Positions 1 to 10,830 of a DNA stretch of 64,000 bases are shown here, in pieces. Under the pieces are notes generated by a model that was not told where the DNA came from, searched no databases, and was given only the letters and a program-made list of their open reading frames with translations. The stretch is from contig NC_092653.1 in NCBI RefSeq assembly GCF_032118995.1, positions 23,331,202 through 23,395,201 on the forward strand, read 5' to 3'. Position numbers and translations under genes: made by a program. Within the stretch, counting starts at the first letter, position 1. Every line of letters begins with the position of its first letter. This DNA is from Asterias amurensis. Taxonomy: Eukaryota; Echinodermata; Asteroidea; Forcipulatida; Asteriidae.

Positions 1-45
1 AAAAGGAAATCTTGGATGAGTTTGTTGAATTACTTACACACTGCA

Positions 46-324
46 GGGGTCGAAATTATGTGTATTTCCATGGTAGTCAGCAGGGCTAGTGACCAATAAT
101 TTTTAGTAGCCCTGATTAGATTTTGGTAGCCCAAAAGCCACGTTATGTCTCGTGTCACAGCTCAAACTTTACAATACACCAATAACATAGTTCTTTATTG
201 TTTGTGATGATGATTTTTGCATTATTATTCAACTAGCCCGCCGGGCTATCAAACTGGAAAAATCAGTAGCCCGGATGTAAATCTGGTAGTCCCGGGCTAG
301 CGGGCTAGTGGCAATTTCGACCCC
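46..324. repeat. 279-bp MITE (family A), copy 1
   Basis: This is a short non-autonomous DNA-transposon-like element. It begins GGGGTCGAAATT and ends with the exact inverse, AATTTCGACCCC, giving a 12-bp perfect terminal inverted repeat. TGCA flanks it on both sides and may be a target duplication. A second copy of identical length lies at 30362-30640 and differs at about 16 positions (roughly 94% identity). No coding capacity is seen. The class of the mobilising transposase cannot be told from the sequence. Confidence 0.8.
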
Positions 325-504
325 TGCACTGTAGTATTAAAATATCTTCATTATCCATAGATCAAGTCAGCCATTTCAGTAGATATGTGGATTTTACTGG
401 TCCCAAATTTGAGCATTGAGAGAAAATTCTGCAATAAACAAACCCACTTTGAAATTTGCACCATATTTTAGTGTGAAATCGTACACCAAAGTCGCCCAGA
501 CCCA

Positions 505-640
505 TGACGACTTGAAAGGGCAAGGCCATCTCTTTGATGGCAGTCTTTATTTCTACTGGAATAAATCAAAGGGCACTAATACAATGGCCAAAGGGGCAAG
601 GAGGCGGGTTATCCTCTGTGAAGTATTACTCAGGCCTGGA
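505..640. repeat. CAGGCCTG-ended MITE fragment (family D)
   Basis: This stretch has the diagnostic pieces of a family seen elsewhere in the window: runs such as GGGCAAGGCCAT, AAAGGGCAC and GGGGCAAGGAGGC, and a terminal CAGGCCTG palindrome at 631-638. Related pieces lie at about 3290-3422, 30828-31005, 39430-39545, 57735-57910, 62185-62345 and 63115-63272. An 81-codon open frame crosses it (416-661), but it is read through repeat and is not taken as a gene. The DNA at 325-504 shows nothing recognisable. Confidence 0.5.
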
Positions 641-667
641 CCAACCTCAGCTCGTCCATGAAATAAA

Positions 668-673
668 TTTATT
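668..673 (-). terminator. Poly(A) signal overlapping the BEN stop codon
   Basis: On the minus strand the last codons read CAA TAA, and the same bases form the hexamer AATAAA (673 down to 668). The stop codon of the BEN-domain frame is therefore inside a canonical polyadenylation signal. If it is used, cleavage 15-25 nt downstream would leave a 3' UTR of only a few tens of bases. A different downstream signal cannot be excluded. Confidence 0.5.
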
Positions 674-2237
674 GCCTGTTTTCACACACGACGCAGGAGC
701 GCCTTAGCTCCATTTTCATGTTATATCTTGCTTTCCTGCACTTAGCATTGACAGCCTTCTTAATGACAGATATTTTCTGACTTGTTGCAGTGGAACCGGG
801 GAACTCCAACTCTGTTTGGTGCAGAATGGCATTCATACGATGTTGATCCAACTGGACAGTCATAGAGCCGTCCTGAGTCATGGTCTCCCCTCTGAAACTA
901 CTCACTGACAACTCTTCAGGTCCAAACAGATGGCCCAAGAGCTCACAGGCATACCGATGAGGTTCTACACTCTTGAAGAGGGCCTGCTCCATTAGATATT
1001 GCCTGATAAGTACTGGATGCTCAGCACCTGATACACCAATCTCAACAAGTGCATCTGAATTTGAGGGGGTGGCAGGAGCAACACATGGTCGGGCTCTACC
1101 CGGACAAAATGCTGGAAAACCGTCTTTGGCAATTGAGTCTTGTCTGACATTTTTAATCCCAGGGGGTTTTGGTCTAATATTTTTTAGGCCAGCCATAGAG
1201 TTGGAGTAAATGTAAGCTTCCATCACACCAGGAACAGAGGAAGGTGGTGGGGAAGTTGAGTTCAAGAACTGCTGTGGAGTGCCACTTGGAAATTCAGACC
1301 CAACCGACTTATTGTATCTGCTTGCACAAATCCCAGTGGGAATCGCTTGAACTGTTCTACATGAACTTTGGGAAGCTACAGGGTAAGCATCCACAGTGTT
1401 TGGTGTTTGAGCACTCAACACAGAAAATTGTTGCTGTCTAGTTTTAACTGGTAAACCACCGTCCGCCTCTAAATTTTGCCTGACAGTACAAATCGCTGTG
1501 GGAACTGCTCTTCTTGGCCCAGCCACTATACTGGGAAATAGGTCCGCAGCCACGGCAGAAGAGGATGATGGTTGCACACAATTTAGACGAACATCCTTGA
1601 ACAATGAGTCCGGTCGGATGGTGAAAATTCCAGTTGGAGCAATTTGAACCATGTTCCTTTGATCAGCCATAATGCCAGAGAATGCAGGAGATTGAGCAGT
1701 TGAACACGGCTGCTCAGTAACACTCAGAGTGCTACCATTGGCTTTTGTATCCTGTCTTATAGCACAGTTATCACTAGGTATTGTTTCAAGGGTTGTACTT
1801 GAGCTAGACGGAAAGCTGTTGAAGGCTTCCATGGCCATAGGAGAGGAGGCTGTCGAGTGATTCTCAAAGACCTGAAACTCTGAATATGCCGAATCATCCT
1901 CAACCTCTTCCTTTTTTATGTCACAGATTGCCATCGGCTCAGATTGTGACGCAGTGCTAGAGCCACCATCCTCCATACCGAGAGCGGTGTCTAAACCATA
2001 GTTATCATCAGAGCTGGCGTTTTTTTGTATGGACTCAACCAGCTGGGTGACACGTGCAATACTCTGAACCATACTGCACTGTAAAGTCTCCAAGCGGTTA
2101 AGCTTACCGACAACCTCATCCAGTTTGCATTCCAGCCTGTCCAGTTGCTCCTGGGGAGAGGAGTCAATATCCATGGTCAGAATCTTGGATTGAGACGGGG
2201 TAAGGAGTCCGAGACCGACCAAAGGAAACTTTACAGG
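669..2237 (-). CDS. BEN-domain protein, large 3'-terminal coding exon
   Basis: One long open frame ends at 669. Counted from the ATG at 2174 it encodes 501 aa. The N-terminus carries a leucine-heptad coiled coil (about residues 8-50, with LDRLECKLDEVVGKL). A long Ser/Thr/Pro-rich linker with repeated VRQ/IRxD-type motifs follows. The C-terminus (about 390-490) matches a BEN domain: ELLGHLFGPEEL, then LDQHRMNAIL, FPGST and NAKCRKAR. BEN domains bind DNA or chromatin partners, so a nuclear regulatory role is inferred. The frame stays open upstream of the ATG to a CAG acceptor at 2238-2240, preceded by a good branch site (CCTAATG). It is in phase 0 with the donor of the RS exon ending at 2662, so this is probably the last exon of that gene. 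A separate gene starting at 2174, or at an alternative first exon near 2357-2400 (ATG then a GTGAGA donor), remains possible. Confidence 0.75.
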   Translation of the reverse strand, partial: PVKFPLVGLGLLTPSQSKILTMDIDSSPQEQLDRLECKLDEVVGKLNRLETLQCSMVQSIARVTQLVESIQKNASSDDNYGLDTALGMEDGGSSTASQSEPMAICDIKKEEVEDDSAYSEFQVFENHSTASSPMAMEAFNSFPSSSSTTLETIPSDNCAIRQDTKANGSTLSVTEQPCSTAQSPAFSGIMADQRNMVQIAPTGIFTIRPDSLFKDVRLNCVQPSSSSAVAADLFPSIVAGPRRAVPTAICTVRQNLEADGGLPVKTRQQQFSVLSAQTPNTVDAYPVASQSSCRTVQAIPTGICASRYNKSVGSEFPSGTPQQFLNSTSPPPSSVPGVMEAYIYSNSMAGLKNIRPKPPGIKNVRQDSIAKDGFPAFCPGRARPCVAPATPSNSDALVEIGVSGAEHPVLIRQYLMEQALFKSVEPHRYACELLGHLFGPEELSVSSFRGETMTQDGSMTVQLDQHRMNAILHQTELEFPGSTATSQKISVIKKAVNAKCRKARYNMKMELRRSCVVCENRQ

Positions 2238-2661
2238 CTGTAGCAGGTCATCATTAGGCTCTAGTGTTACTCAGCTGGTGTAAGATCACTACAAGCTGAA
2301 GAACCTTCTTTTTTTGAATCCATGCAGCAATCTCGACAAACTGTTTTTATCTCACCTCGAGAGAAGAGTGTCAAAAATTCTGGTTCTATTTTAAACATGT
2401 CTCTCGAGAACACCATACTTTCACACAATGATCAGATAGCAGGAAAAGTATCAGCTCGTACCACAAACATTTATAATGAAGAATAGAAGACGACGTTTTG
2501 TTTAAAGATTATTTTTCTTAAAAAAATAATAATGTGCATTCCATGATTTGCCAGATTTTGTACAATTTTATCGATTACTTGATCTACCTCACACACCTTC
2601 ATGACACTAAAAAACTTAAACTATTTTGTCTTTTGCATATTCTTAACAAAAATGTACTTAC

Positions 2662-5360
2662 GTCTGCACTTCGTGTGCGATCAGGAGTCTGACTAGGACT
2701 GTGGCTTGGACTTCTGCTCAGACTCCTACTAAGACTTTTGCTTCTGTCCCGTCTCTTTCTTTTCGATCCTTTTGGGTTAAAAAAATCAAGATTGTTTAAG
2801 TGAATTAATAGTAAAACCAGTTGAAAATCTTTGTTCGCAAAGAAGAACAGTTATGTTCAATGAAACTGTCATTATTTTTGTTAATAGTCTACATTCTTTG
2901 AACATCAGAGCTTGAAAACATTGCAACTTCCTAAGTTTGTTCATTATAACCTACATTCTTTGAACATCAGAGCTTGAAAACATAGCAACTTCATAAGTTG
3001 TGTTCATTATCAAACTGTGCAAAATATTTCCCAGCAAGTCATTTTGCATGGCTTATAAAAATACCATGGTTAACTAACAGCACAGAGTAAGTTGTTTCCG
3101 AGTTTAACATTTCATCCCGACTACTTTTAGTGATTTCCTAGGATTCTTCCTCAAACTGTTAGACTCTGAAATACACTAGATGAAGAATATGAATCTTTGA
3201 GATATCACTAATGTATAATGATATTCCTCCCAAGAGAAGCTAGACTATCAAAACAAAAATCTAAAACAAAATACACTCATATCGTAGCCTGGTACTTCAT
3301 GAAGGCAAATTGCCTCCTTGCCCCCTGGTCATTGCATTGGTGCCATTAAAAAGCCCCAGTGGAAAATTACAGTTTCCTCATAGGGTACCCTTTACTATTG
3401 CACAAAGTGTTCAGGCCTGTTTGACACTTACCACCAGGTGATCTTCGTCGTTCTCTTGAATGTGACCGACTGTATCTCCGCTTCTTATCCCGTGACCTCG
3501 AGCGACTCCGCTTCCGTCTGGATCCTGATGCATAGTTCCGACGATTCTTTGGGGTTCTGGATCGAGAGCGACGTCGACGCTTTGGTGTTCTAGATCGAGA
3601 CCTCTTACGTCGCCTTGGTGTCCGGGACCTTGACCTCCTGGGGGATCGGGATCTTGAACGCCTCTTCCTCTTTGGTGTTCTGGACCGGGAGCGTTTTTTC
3701 TTTTTGGGTGTTCTGGACCTTCTTCGTTTTGGGGACGAGGATCTTGAACGTCTGCGTCTTGATGATTTTGAATGTTTTGGTGATCTTGACCGTGAGCGAG
3801 ATGTGGCTGCTGAACTGGACCGAGAACGAGATTTTCTCTCTTTGACCAGCTCCTCAGATGTAACTTCATCTTTTCTTGTTGCTGTCATGATTTCGCGCTG
3901 GTCGAGAGTACTACCAGTAGAGTCAATTACAGCCACTGGTATCTTTGTTTGAACTGAGTTATTTGTGTCTACTTCAACGAGCTCAACAGCAGTAAGTAAA
4001 GAATCCCCAGCACCGCTACTGCTAGTTTGCTTTTGCTGTGAAGTCACCTTTAATCTCTTGTCTCGAATCTACGAAAAGAAAATTAAAACATGGTTGAAAC
4101 TCCCACAAAAAACTTCTTAGGAAATATTTGATAAACATTGAGTACTTCAAGTGCTAGCAACGATAAAAATGTATTTCAAACCACATTCTTTATTCAATCT
4201 AAATTTACACTAGGTTAAATGAATGTATGGTGCTCATTCAAATAGTAGTAAGTAGTGAATAAATCATTCATAGTGTACTCTTCCAAAAATCGAATTTCCC
4301 TACACTTCATTTATGAGACAAAGTTCATTCACTTTGTTAACCAGAATCAGTGAGCAAAATTATGTCCTTACAATAACAGAAAAATATGTGTAACCAAAAG
4401 TGCATTTTATAAATTGATATCATAATTTTACAGCGCTTGTTTGCATATTACTCACAATGGATTCACTTACAATGTGAAAACTTTCGGTATCCTGCCACCA
4501 CTTTTTTTTCTCATCTAAATTACAAAAAGGAATATGTAAATACCATTTCATTTCATAACAAATGAAAAAGTGGTGGCAGGATACAGGAAAGTTTCCAACA
4601 CTGACTTGCCTTGCCCCTAGCCCTCATCGGCAAAACTTTTCAAAGGTTCAATAAAAGAAAGTCACACCCAGTTGGTTTCAAACTAAACACAAAAATAACA
4701 ATTTTGCCCGCAAAAAAAGTCACTAATTTTCACAAAAAGGGATATGTCATTGAGGTAAATTAGATACTACATTATTTCATATCGAATGAAAAAGTGGTGG
4801 CGCCATACAGAAACTTTTCCGGAAAGTTATCCAAACAGTCAATTCAAAAACCCAAAACAAAACTAAAAAGGAAGAAACTGAACGAAACATCAAAAGGGAC
4901 CCAGCAGAGTCCATTGCCATGTGCCTCTCCCATCTGGCAGCCCACCTCCAACACAGAAATGCGAAACCAAAATCTTGGCACTCATAACAAACTCTAAAAC
5001 AACAAAATATTTGTGATATTTACTTTTTTTTAAACAAAAAAATCAGTTTAATTGTTCATCACATGCACTGCACGTAACCTTAACCTTACTACAATGGTAA
5101 TGCGCCCTCAATCGGCAATAACATACAATCAAATTACAAACGTCTCCTTTATTTTTACCGTTTCCATTTTTTCTTGAATTGAGCAAAATTGTGACTAGTG
5201 TGCATATTTTCTGTTCAGTCACTGAATTTTTGAATAATTGGAAATAATGTTCACTACTTACCCGTTTCAACATATCTTCATTTAGAGCATGAAAACCAGG
5301 TGAATTTTCACCACTTTTTGTTTCACTTGAATCGCTGATGTAGCCAGAAATACCGTCCAT
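2662..5360 (-). CDS. RS-dipeptide-rich protein exons (likely 5' part of the RS-BEN gene)
   Basis: Three coding exons fit on the minus strand. Exon 1 is 5360-5262 (ATG at 5360; 33 aa from MDGISGYISDSSE to NEDMLKR; GTAAGT donor). Exon 2 is 4068-3432 (IRDKRLK, an acidic/polar stretch, then about 130 residues of SR/RSRTP repeats). Exon 3 is 2768-2662 (SKRKRRDRSKS through TRSAD; GTAAGT donor at 2661). The phases 0, 1, 0 agree throughout. RS domains of this kind occur in splicing factors and RNA-processing proteins and are phosphorylated by SR kinases. No RRM or zinc knuckle is seen in these exons. Only 424 bp separate exon 3 from the in-phase BEN exon, with no clear terminator or promoter between them, so one joined protein of about 803 aa is the simplest model. 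I do not recognise an orthologue. GTG triplets within exon 2 are not starts. Confidence 0.65.
2889..3010. repeat. 62-bp tandem duplication in intron
   Basis: Two adjacent 62-bp units, each starting CTACATTCTTTGAACATC, lie in the intron between RS exons 2 and 3. They differ at only a few sites, which suggests a recent local duplication. No coding or regulatory signal was recognised. Confidence 0.8.
3290..3422. repeat. Family D repeat fragment
   Basis: The stretch carries GCCTGGTACTTCATGAAGGC, TTGCCTCCTTGCCCC, CTGGTCATTGC, a TTTCCTCATAGGG segment and a terminal CAGGCCTG-like end. It is closely parallel to 57735-57910. It lies just downstream of the donor of RS exon 2 (exon end 3432), so it is intronic, and the frame that reads through the donor into it is not expected to be protein. 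Confidence 0.55.
4478..4830. repeat. Palindromic MITEs with CTGCCACCACTTTTT arms (family G)
   Basis: A first copy (about 4478-4604) has arms reading GTATCCTGCCACCACTTTTT and, inverted, AAAAAGTGGTGGCAGGATAC, separated by about 50 bp. A second, one-armed relative ends near 4830 (AAAAAGTGGTGGCGCCATAC). A third copy lies at 29085-29272 in an AKAP10 intron. All are short non-coding hairpin elements. This copy sits in the first RS-gene intron. Confidence 0.65.
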
Positions 5361-5857
5361 CTTGGAAATACCCGGATGCTCTGTACGTTTTTGACCGGCT
5401 AGCTAGCAAAAACGCAAGGTTAGGCGCACGCCGCAAGCTTTGGGGCTACTTCATTGGAACTTGGGGGATATTTTGCAATTTTTTTTTTTATTCAGATTTT
5501 GTGAGTCTGTGAAGTGTAATTGTGAATAATAAACCGATTTTTAATTACAATAAAATTATATCTTGATATTAATTGTAACTTAATTTGCCTAATGTGAGCA
5601 AAACAGCATCAATAAAATATCTCAAAGAAACGCAATAATTATTGACATCCCTAAAAGTTGTGGACGAATCCATACTGTAGCCCAATTTTATGCAAAGTTC
5701 GTTGAACCAGGAATGGGAGCGTGAACTACGCTTGTCTTATTTATTACACGTGGTTTATGTGCAATATATTTTGCACGTGTATTTCGTACTATAATTGGTG
5801 GAGTTTCTGGATTGGAGTTCAGCAGTAAACACTGGGAAGAATTTCGCAAGAATCAAA
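5361..5857. promoter_or_regulatory. Divergent promoter region, RS/BEN gene and CCDC86
   Basis: About 500 bp lie between the minus-strand ATG at 5360 and the CCDC86 ATG at 5858. The two 5' UTRs and a shared bidirectional core promoter must fit here. No convincing TATA box was identified. The middle (about 5470-5660) is AT-rich. Transcription start sites cannot be placed from sequence alone. Confidence 0.55.
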
Positions 5858-8716
5858 ATGGTTTTAACTAGAAGTCGCCAAGGTAAAGACGCCAAGTCTG
5901 CTGATGACAAACCTCAGAAGTCTAGCAAGAAGGATGAAGATTTGGTGGCACAAAATACCAGCCTCAAAACGACAAAAGCAAAACAAAAACAACCAAAACA
6001 GACATCAGCATCCACGACCACAGCAAAAGAGGAGGTAGTAAAACCACAACCAGATTCCACAGTTCCAGTTCCTAAACCAGACCCAGTGAAGGATACAGTT
6101 GTCATAGAAACGACAGGGGATGAGACACCAAAGAAGAAGAAAAAGAGGAACAGAAAACGAAAGAGTGCTGACGGTGAAATAAAATCTCCTCAACAAAATG
6201 AAACTGAAAAAAAGCAAACTGAAGAAATCTCAAAAGATGCACCATCTTCATCTGTAACAAATTCAACTACAAAAGAAGAAGCATCATCATCATCTTCATC
6301 TTCTGGAAAACAAAAATCTAACAATAACGCCAGCTCAAAAAATGGAGCGTTGATTCCTACAAAATCAGCGAAGAAAGCCAAAATAGCGAAGGAAGACGAA
6401 AGAACTGAAGTGGTTAGTGTCGATGAAGAACTGCAAAAGGAGAATGTGAGTGCAAGTTCGACTTTGGATTTGGAGAACGAGGAGCCTTTGATTGAGAAGA
6501 TGGAGGTAATCAGCGCCAAGGAGATAATGAAGTTATACAAGAAGGAGTCGTTCATTGGGGAGGTGACCAAACACAAAGGCGTTTCAAAATCTGGACGGAA
6601 GTGGAAGACGGAGCAGACGTCTCGGTAAATATAGATTGAACTTCACACGTGTACTGTCGTCTACGATTAGACTGTCAGACACGAGGAGAGAGGGTTACGA
6701 GCTTTACGTCGATTATCCCAACTAGTTTTATATAAAAGTTGAAGCAAGTTCAAAGTTCCAAGTTCCTGTCTTAACAACAAAGAAGATTAAGAAATCTTAA
6801 TTATGACAGCAGTCTGAATTATGTTTTATTTAGTTCAAGTAAAACATACATTAACATTTGTTTTGTTTTGTTTTGTTTTCTATACAAATGTAATAGTAAT
6901 ACTAATAGTATGCACTACAATTTACAAACAAAACAAAGTACAACACCCTTGCCAAATAAAAAATTGCCAATAATACTGCAATAGTCTGCACTTCTTCCAA
7001 TTGTGAAGGAGTCCAAAGTACTGTACTACTGGCACTATTTTTATGGAGCTATTTTTAATGATTTATGATTAAAAATACTACCGTACCACCACACATTTAG
7101 TATGTACTGTAATTTATTGTTAATCATTAAAGTTACAAATGATTTGTGTTGTGTATTTAGATCTAATGGCATGAAGCAAGACAAACCCATGAAGACTTCC
7201 TGGAAGAAGAAGATGAGTCAGAAAGCAGAGACGAAGAGCATGAAGTTATTTGAGGCAGAGCTCAAGGACGCAAAAACCAAGGAAAATGAGGTATACATAA
7301 AACAGGGTTTCATCCATTGATCAATTTGTCCAGATAGTATGAGAGCCTGGGAGCCTACTTCAAGAACTATGACTGTAAGGGTTCATTCTGCTATCATCTC
7401 CACGAACCTCATAGATGAAGCACCAGAAAGTCCTGTTTGAAAGTGTTTGCCCTTCACGTTTGCAGAGCTTTTTTTAAATTAGATCTCGCCAAACTTAATG
7501 TTATTGCAACCGTAAAGAGCAAAAAATGTTTGAATGGGACTTTCTGGTGCTTTATCTACATGATATATATGAGGTTGGTAGACATGATAACGGTATGACA
7601 CAAGCCAATCCATCATTGTCAATCCAATTGGGACATCAGTTAGGCTCTCCAGATAGAGAAGGGGTCTTCCAGTCTCTTCGGCAGGAGAAGAGGTCTTCCA
7701 GTCTCTTCGGCAGGGGCACTTTGTCATATGTGGATTGGGTTTCAGTCCCTACCTGACTGCAAGGATTTCCCTTGAATAATTCTCAAGGATTTTCCTCCCA
7801 CATCCAAAACTGGAGTGTCCTTCATTGTCTTCTCTCCAATGGGTTCACTAAGTCACTCCATTGGCATTCTCGCTAAAATTTAATCTTTCCTTTTATTTCA
7901 GAGAAAGAAACAACACAGGGCAAAAAAGTTGAAGCTGAAGTTGGAGAATGAGCGCAAGTCAGAGGTGGTGCAAGTGGTAAGATTTTGTTGCCTGGGTTCT
8001 TGTAGGATTTGTTGTTGAACAAAGAAAAATTTACTAGAGCGGGATTTGAACCAACGGCATCCGGATTAACATGCCAGTGCTCTACCAACTAGATTTATAA
8101 AGCCATGATTCCATAACAAGTTGTGTTTGATTTTGGAAATAAGGACTCTGATCTGATTTCTCAATGCTATTTTGATTATTATACTTGAACTAATGTGTGA
8201 TGAATTACTACTGTGTACTAATTGCTTTCAATGTACATGTACTGCCTGGAAAACAATTGGGCTACTCAAGTGTAATTCGAACCCACAACCCCTGCACTCA
8301 AGAGTGAATGTCTTAACAGCTAGACCACAAGGGGTCGATTTCACACAGAAACTAAGCTTGACCTTTACTGCTAAGCAAGTGTGACCCCAAAATGCAAATC
8401 ACGTTGGTCATACTGACAACTCATCTGTAAATATTAATTTTGGTTTTTACCCATACACTGATGTGTGTTAGCACCGTATACTCAGTTCTCTGTAAAGATG
8501 AATCTTAATAGTGCTTTGTGAAATCGATCCTTGGCTTGCTCGGTAACAAGAGGGCAGTTTGAATATGCAATCAATTATTTCTTTCATAACAAAATTCAAT
8601 TCCTTTTTTTACAGATCAAGAATACATCAAAAATAAAGCGTATGAAGAAGAAACAACTGAGAAAGGTGGAAATGAGAAAGATTCCGAACTTCAATACAGC
8701 GCAGATCTTTGCCTAG
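5858..8716 (+). CDS. CCDC86: CCDC86 (Cyclon; Cgr1-type nucleolar protein)
   Basis: Four exons: 5858-6624, 7161-7290, 7902-7976 and 8615-8716. All have GT-AG ends and compatible phases, giving 357 aa. Exon 1 encodes a low-complexity Lys/Ser/Thr-rich region (residues 1-250) with a KKKKKRNRKRK nuclear/nucleolar signal. The family-specific C-terminus runs over exons 1-4: GVSKSGRKWK, QDKPMKTSWKKKM, LENERKSEVVQVIKN and RMKKKQLRKVEMRKI. These align by eye with human CCDC86 motifs (KPKSGRVWK, QDKPLRTSW, LENERKAEVVQVIRN, KKKQLRSIEKR). The related yeast protein Cgr1 acts in 60S ribosome biogenesis, and human CCDC86 is nucleolar and coats mitotic chromosomes. The start is the first ATG giving MVLTRSR; the open frame extends upstream without another ATG. 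It is transcribed away from the RS/BEN gene. Confidence 0.93.
8334..8531. repeat. MITE (family H) split by a SINE fragment
   Basis: The ends read GGTCGATTTCACA and, inverted, TGTGAAATCGATCC. The interior resembles the element at 17855-17988 (GGTCATACTGACAA, then CTTAATAGTGCTTTGTGAA). About 74 bp of SINE body (roughly 8432-8505, with CCATACACTGATGTGTG) interrupt it where the 17855 copy is continuous, so the SINE inserted second. It lies in the last CCDC86 intron. Confidence 0.6.
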
Positions 8717-10830
8717 TCTACCGTCACACACTGTGAGACTCCTTTTTAGCTCTTTTGGTGTCTGTTTTATTTTATTTTTTTAAATTTGTTTCTTTGGAGG
8801 GGGCGTTTAAACCTAAAATGCCCCAAGCTTTTATGAAAAAAGTATTTCTCACCAAACAAAATGTATCTTGCTGATAATGCCCTGTAGCGATAACATGCAT
8901 AAACAAATGGCGCTTTTTGGAATACATAAAACAGATTGTACATAGCAAACTAGGCACTGACAGAGTTGGGACCTGATGCTGGGTTATGGACATTTGTACA
9001 CAGAACATATGCCTACATTTGTACCTGATGGAAAAACCAGTCTAACTTAATAACCGATTTGTTAAAAATTAAATCTAAATTGAATTATGAGTAAGTGACA
9101 ATTTATTTCAAGAAACTGTACCATTTAAATTTAATATGGCTATTCAGTGATTTATAACTTTATTGTGACAAGAACGAAGGGCAAACAATATGTACATAAG
9201 TATATTTGAAGCTTTGCATGGTGTGGAGAAGTAGGAAGAAACTAGAAATAAATAGTAAACTTGCAGGTACAACCAAGTGTAAATCTCTTATTTTCTCCTG
9301 AAGACGAGCAGAGTATACTGTTCGAACATCAAGGCCAAACCGGCTATTTTCAGAGCCAATACTCCCTCAAAAAAAGATTTACATACATGTACACATGGTT
9401 GTACCCGCAAGTTTTCTATTTACTTATAGTTTCTTCCTATACATGTAACACATACATAGGTATTTCAACACTAATACAAACAGATACATGTACATGTACA
9501 TACAATCCCAATGTCAAACGACCTCTGTATTAAAATAATTAAATACCATTATCCTATGTTGTGTATTAGCAAAATAAACACAATACAATAGCAACAAATA
9601 CATGTAGTGTATGTGTTTATACTTTGTAATTTGGATTTCATATGGGTGATGTGATCAAGTTAATCGAGTCTTTGGAGAAACAGACCAGCACTGAGCTGAA
9701 ATTTTAAAGAAGTTGTTTTCTTAATTTTTAATTTAAATGCCAAAATACATGAATATTTTATTTTATTTTGGCAACTTCCTTCTGAGAAATTACATCAAAA
9801 GGGGTTACAATTAGCATTAAAAAAATATATGCCGATGTTTTTCAATAAACAACTAGACTTTAAACCCCTACATCTTAGTTTCATTCTCTCTGGGTTTTTC
9901 TACTTTCACAACTTTTGAACCAAAGATGGTTTCAACATGGAGTTCTACAGTATTAAAGCATAGATTATGCTCTTTTCAAGTAAATAAGAAAAGAAAAATT
10001 AACTTGGTCGACAAACAACTCATTTTGCTTGATCACATCACTAAAAGGAAAGCCAGGTTTCCCTTGAGCATTACTCAAAGTCGACCAAGACCTGCACATG
10101 GGTTCCATTATATAATTTTGTGATTTCTAATCGCTGTGATGTGCGACTTAAACATAACTCAGATCAGTTATGAAATTAACTATAATTACAGTTATCATGA
10201 TTGATTTCTATTTAGATCGACATATTGTGCATAATACATTGAGGTGTTCTGAAACAAATTACTTACAATAAAAAAATTATATATACACATATCTGCATCC
10301 AAAATATTTTCAAATATTGCACAACTTTCTTTTAGGATGTCACCAAAAAACGTTGTCCCCTATAATGGCAAGGACAATGTGTTCTAGGAGAGTGTAGCTA
10401 AAGATGGGAAAACATTTGTGATAATTTCTACACAGAAGTGTGTTGCAACCTAAACAGGGACAGTGCTACAGGGGGTATGGGGGAAATTACCCCCCCCCCC
10501 CCGGTTACTTTCTTTGCCCCCCTTCCCCAGTTTACCCCCAGAACCTATTTCAGTCTACGCCATAACCCTTGACATGCTTGATAATGAACAACCCACTCCA
10601 TTTGTCACTGCTGACAAAAAGTCAAAAGTGAAACCGAGATCCAAATCTAATAGGCCTACATTGAAAAGATAGCATTTAATTAGCATCTTTTAGTAAACCC
10701 CAAGCCAAGATCTGACTGTATGGCACAAACAAATTTTTAACTATGCAAAAACCTGTGGTCACAACGCCTCAAGCGGAGATCGGCCCGAGTAGCATCAACT
10801 ATACATGTATATATATATATATATGGCCCC
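8717..10830. other. Tail-to-tail intergenic region CCDC86 / UBE3B, with both 3' UTRs
   Basis: The two genes converge here. Candidate plus-strand AATAAA signals for CCDC86 lie at 9247-9252 and 9573-9578. A candidate minus-strand signal for UBE3B is the TTTATT cluster at 9757-9767. The region includes a Penelope-like end (9250-9425), a C-tract near 10489-10502 and a TA repeat near 10808-10824. No open frame here has coding character. Confidence 0.5.
9250..9425 (+). repeat. Penelope-like element end with hammerhead-like core
   Basis: The segment reads CTGAAGA at 9298-9304, then CGAGCAG (9305-9311) that pairs with CTGTTCG (9318-9324), followed by a degenerate GAAC. Downstream is the inverted GGCT-ATTTTCAG-AGCC type motif. 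The same order recurs at 15695, 19495 and, on the minus strand, 23135-22940. Hammerhead ribozyme motifs are known in terminal repeats of Penelope-like retroelements. No reverse transcriptase or GIY-YIG coding remains here. Confidence 0.5.

Noticed and set aside
416-661. 81-codon open frame on the plus strand
   Set aside because: It runs through a family D repeat and has no recognisable domain.
2357-2400. Possible alternative first exon of the BEN gene (ATG TTT AAA... then GTGAGA)
   Set aside because: A phase-compatible acceptor exists (after GAG near 2271), but the intron would be under 90 bp with a weak acceptor; kept only as an alternative.
3411-3952. Overlapping frames on both strands across the RS exon
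   Set aside because: Low-complexity RS codon repeats keep the alternative frames open; the SR frame is the one with correct splice phases.
10489-10502. C homopolymer (others near 27848, 28170 and 43231; T/G tract near 24731-24767)
   Set aside because: Simple sequence, also prone to sequencing error; no functional claim is justified.
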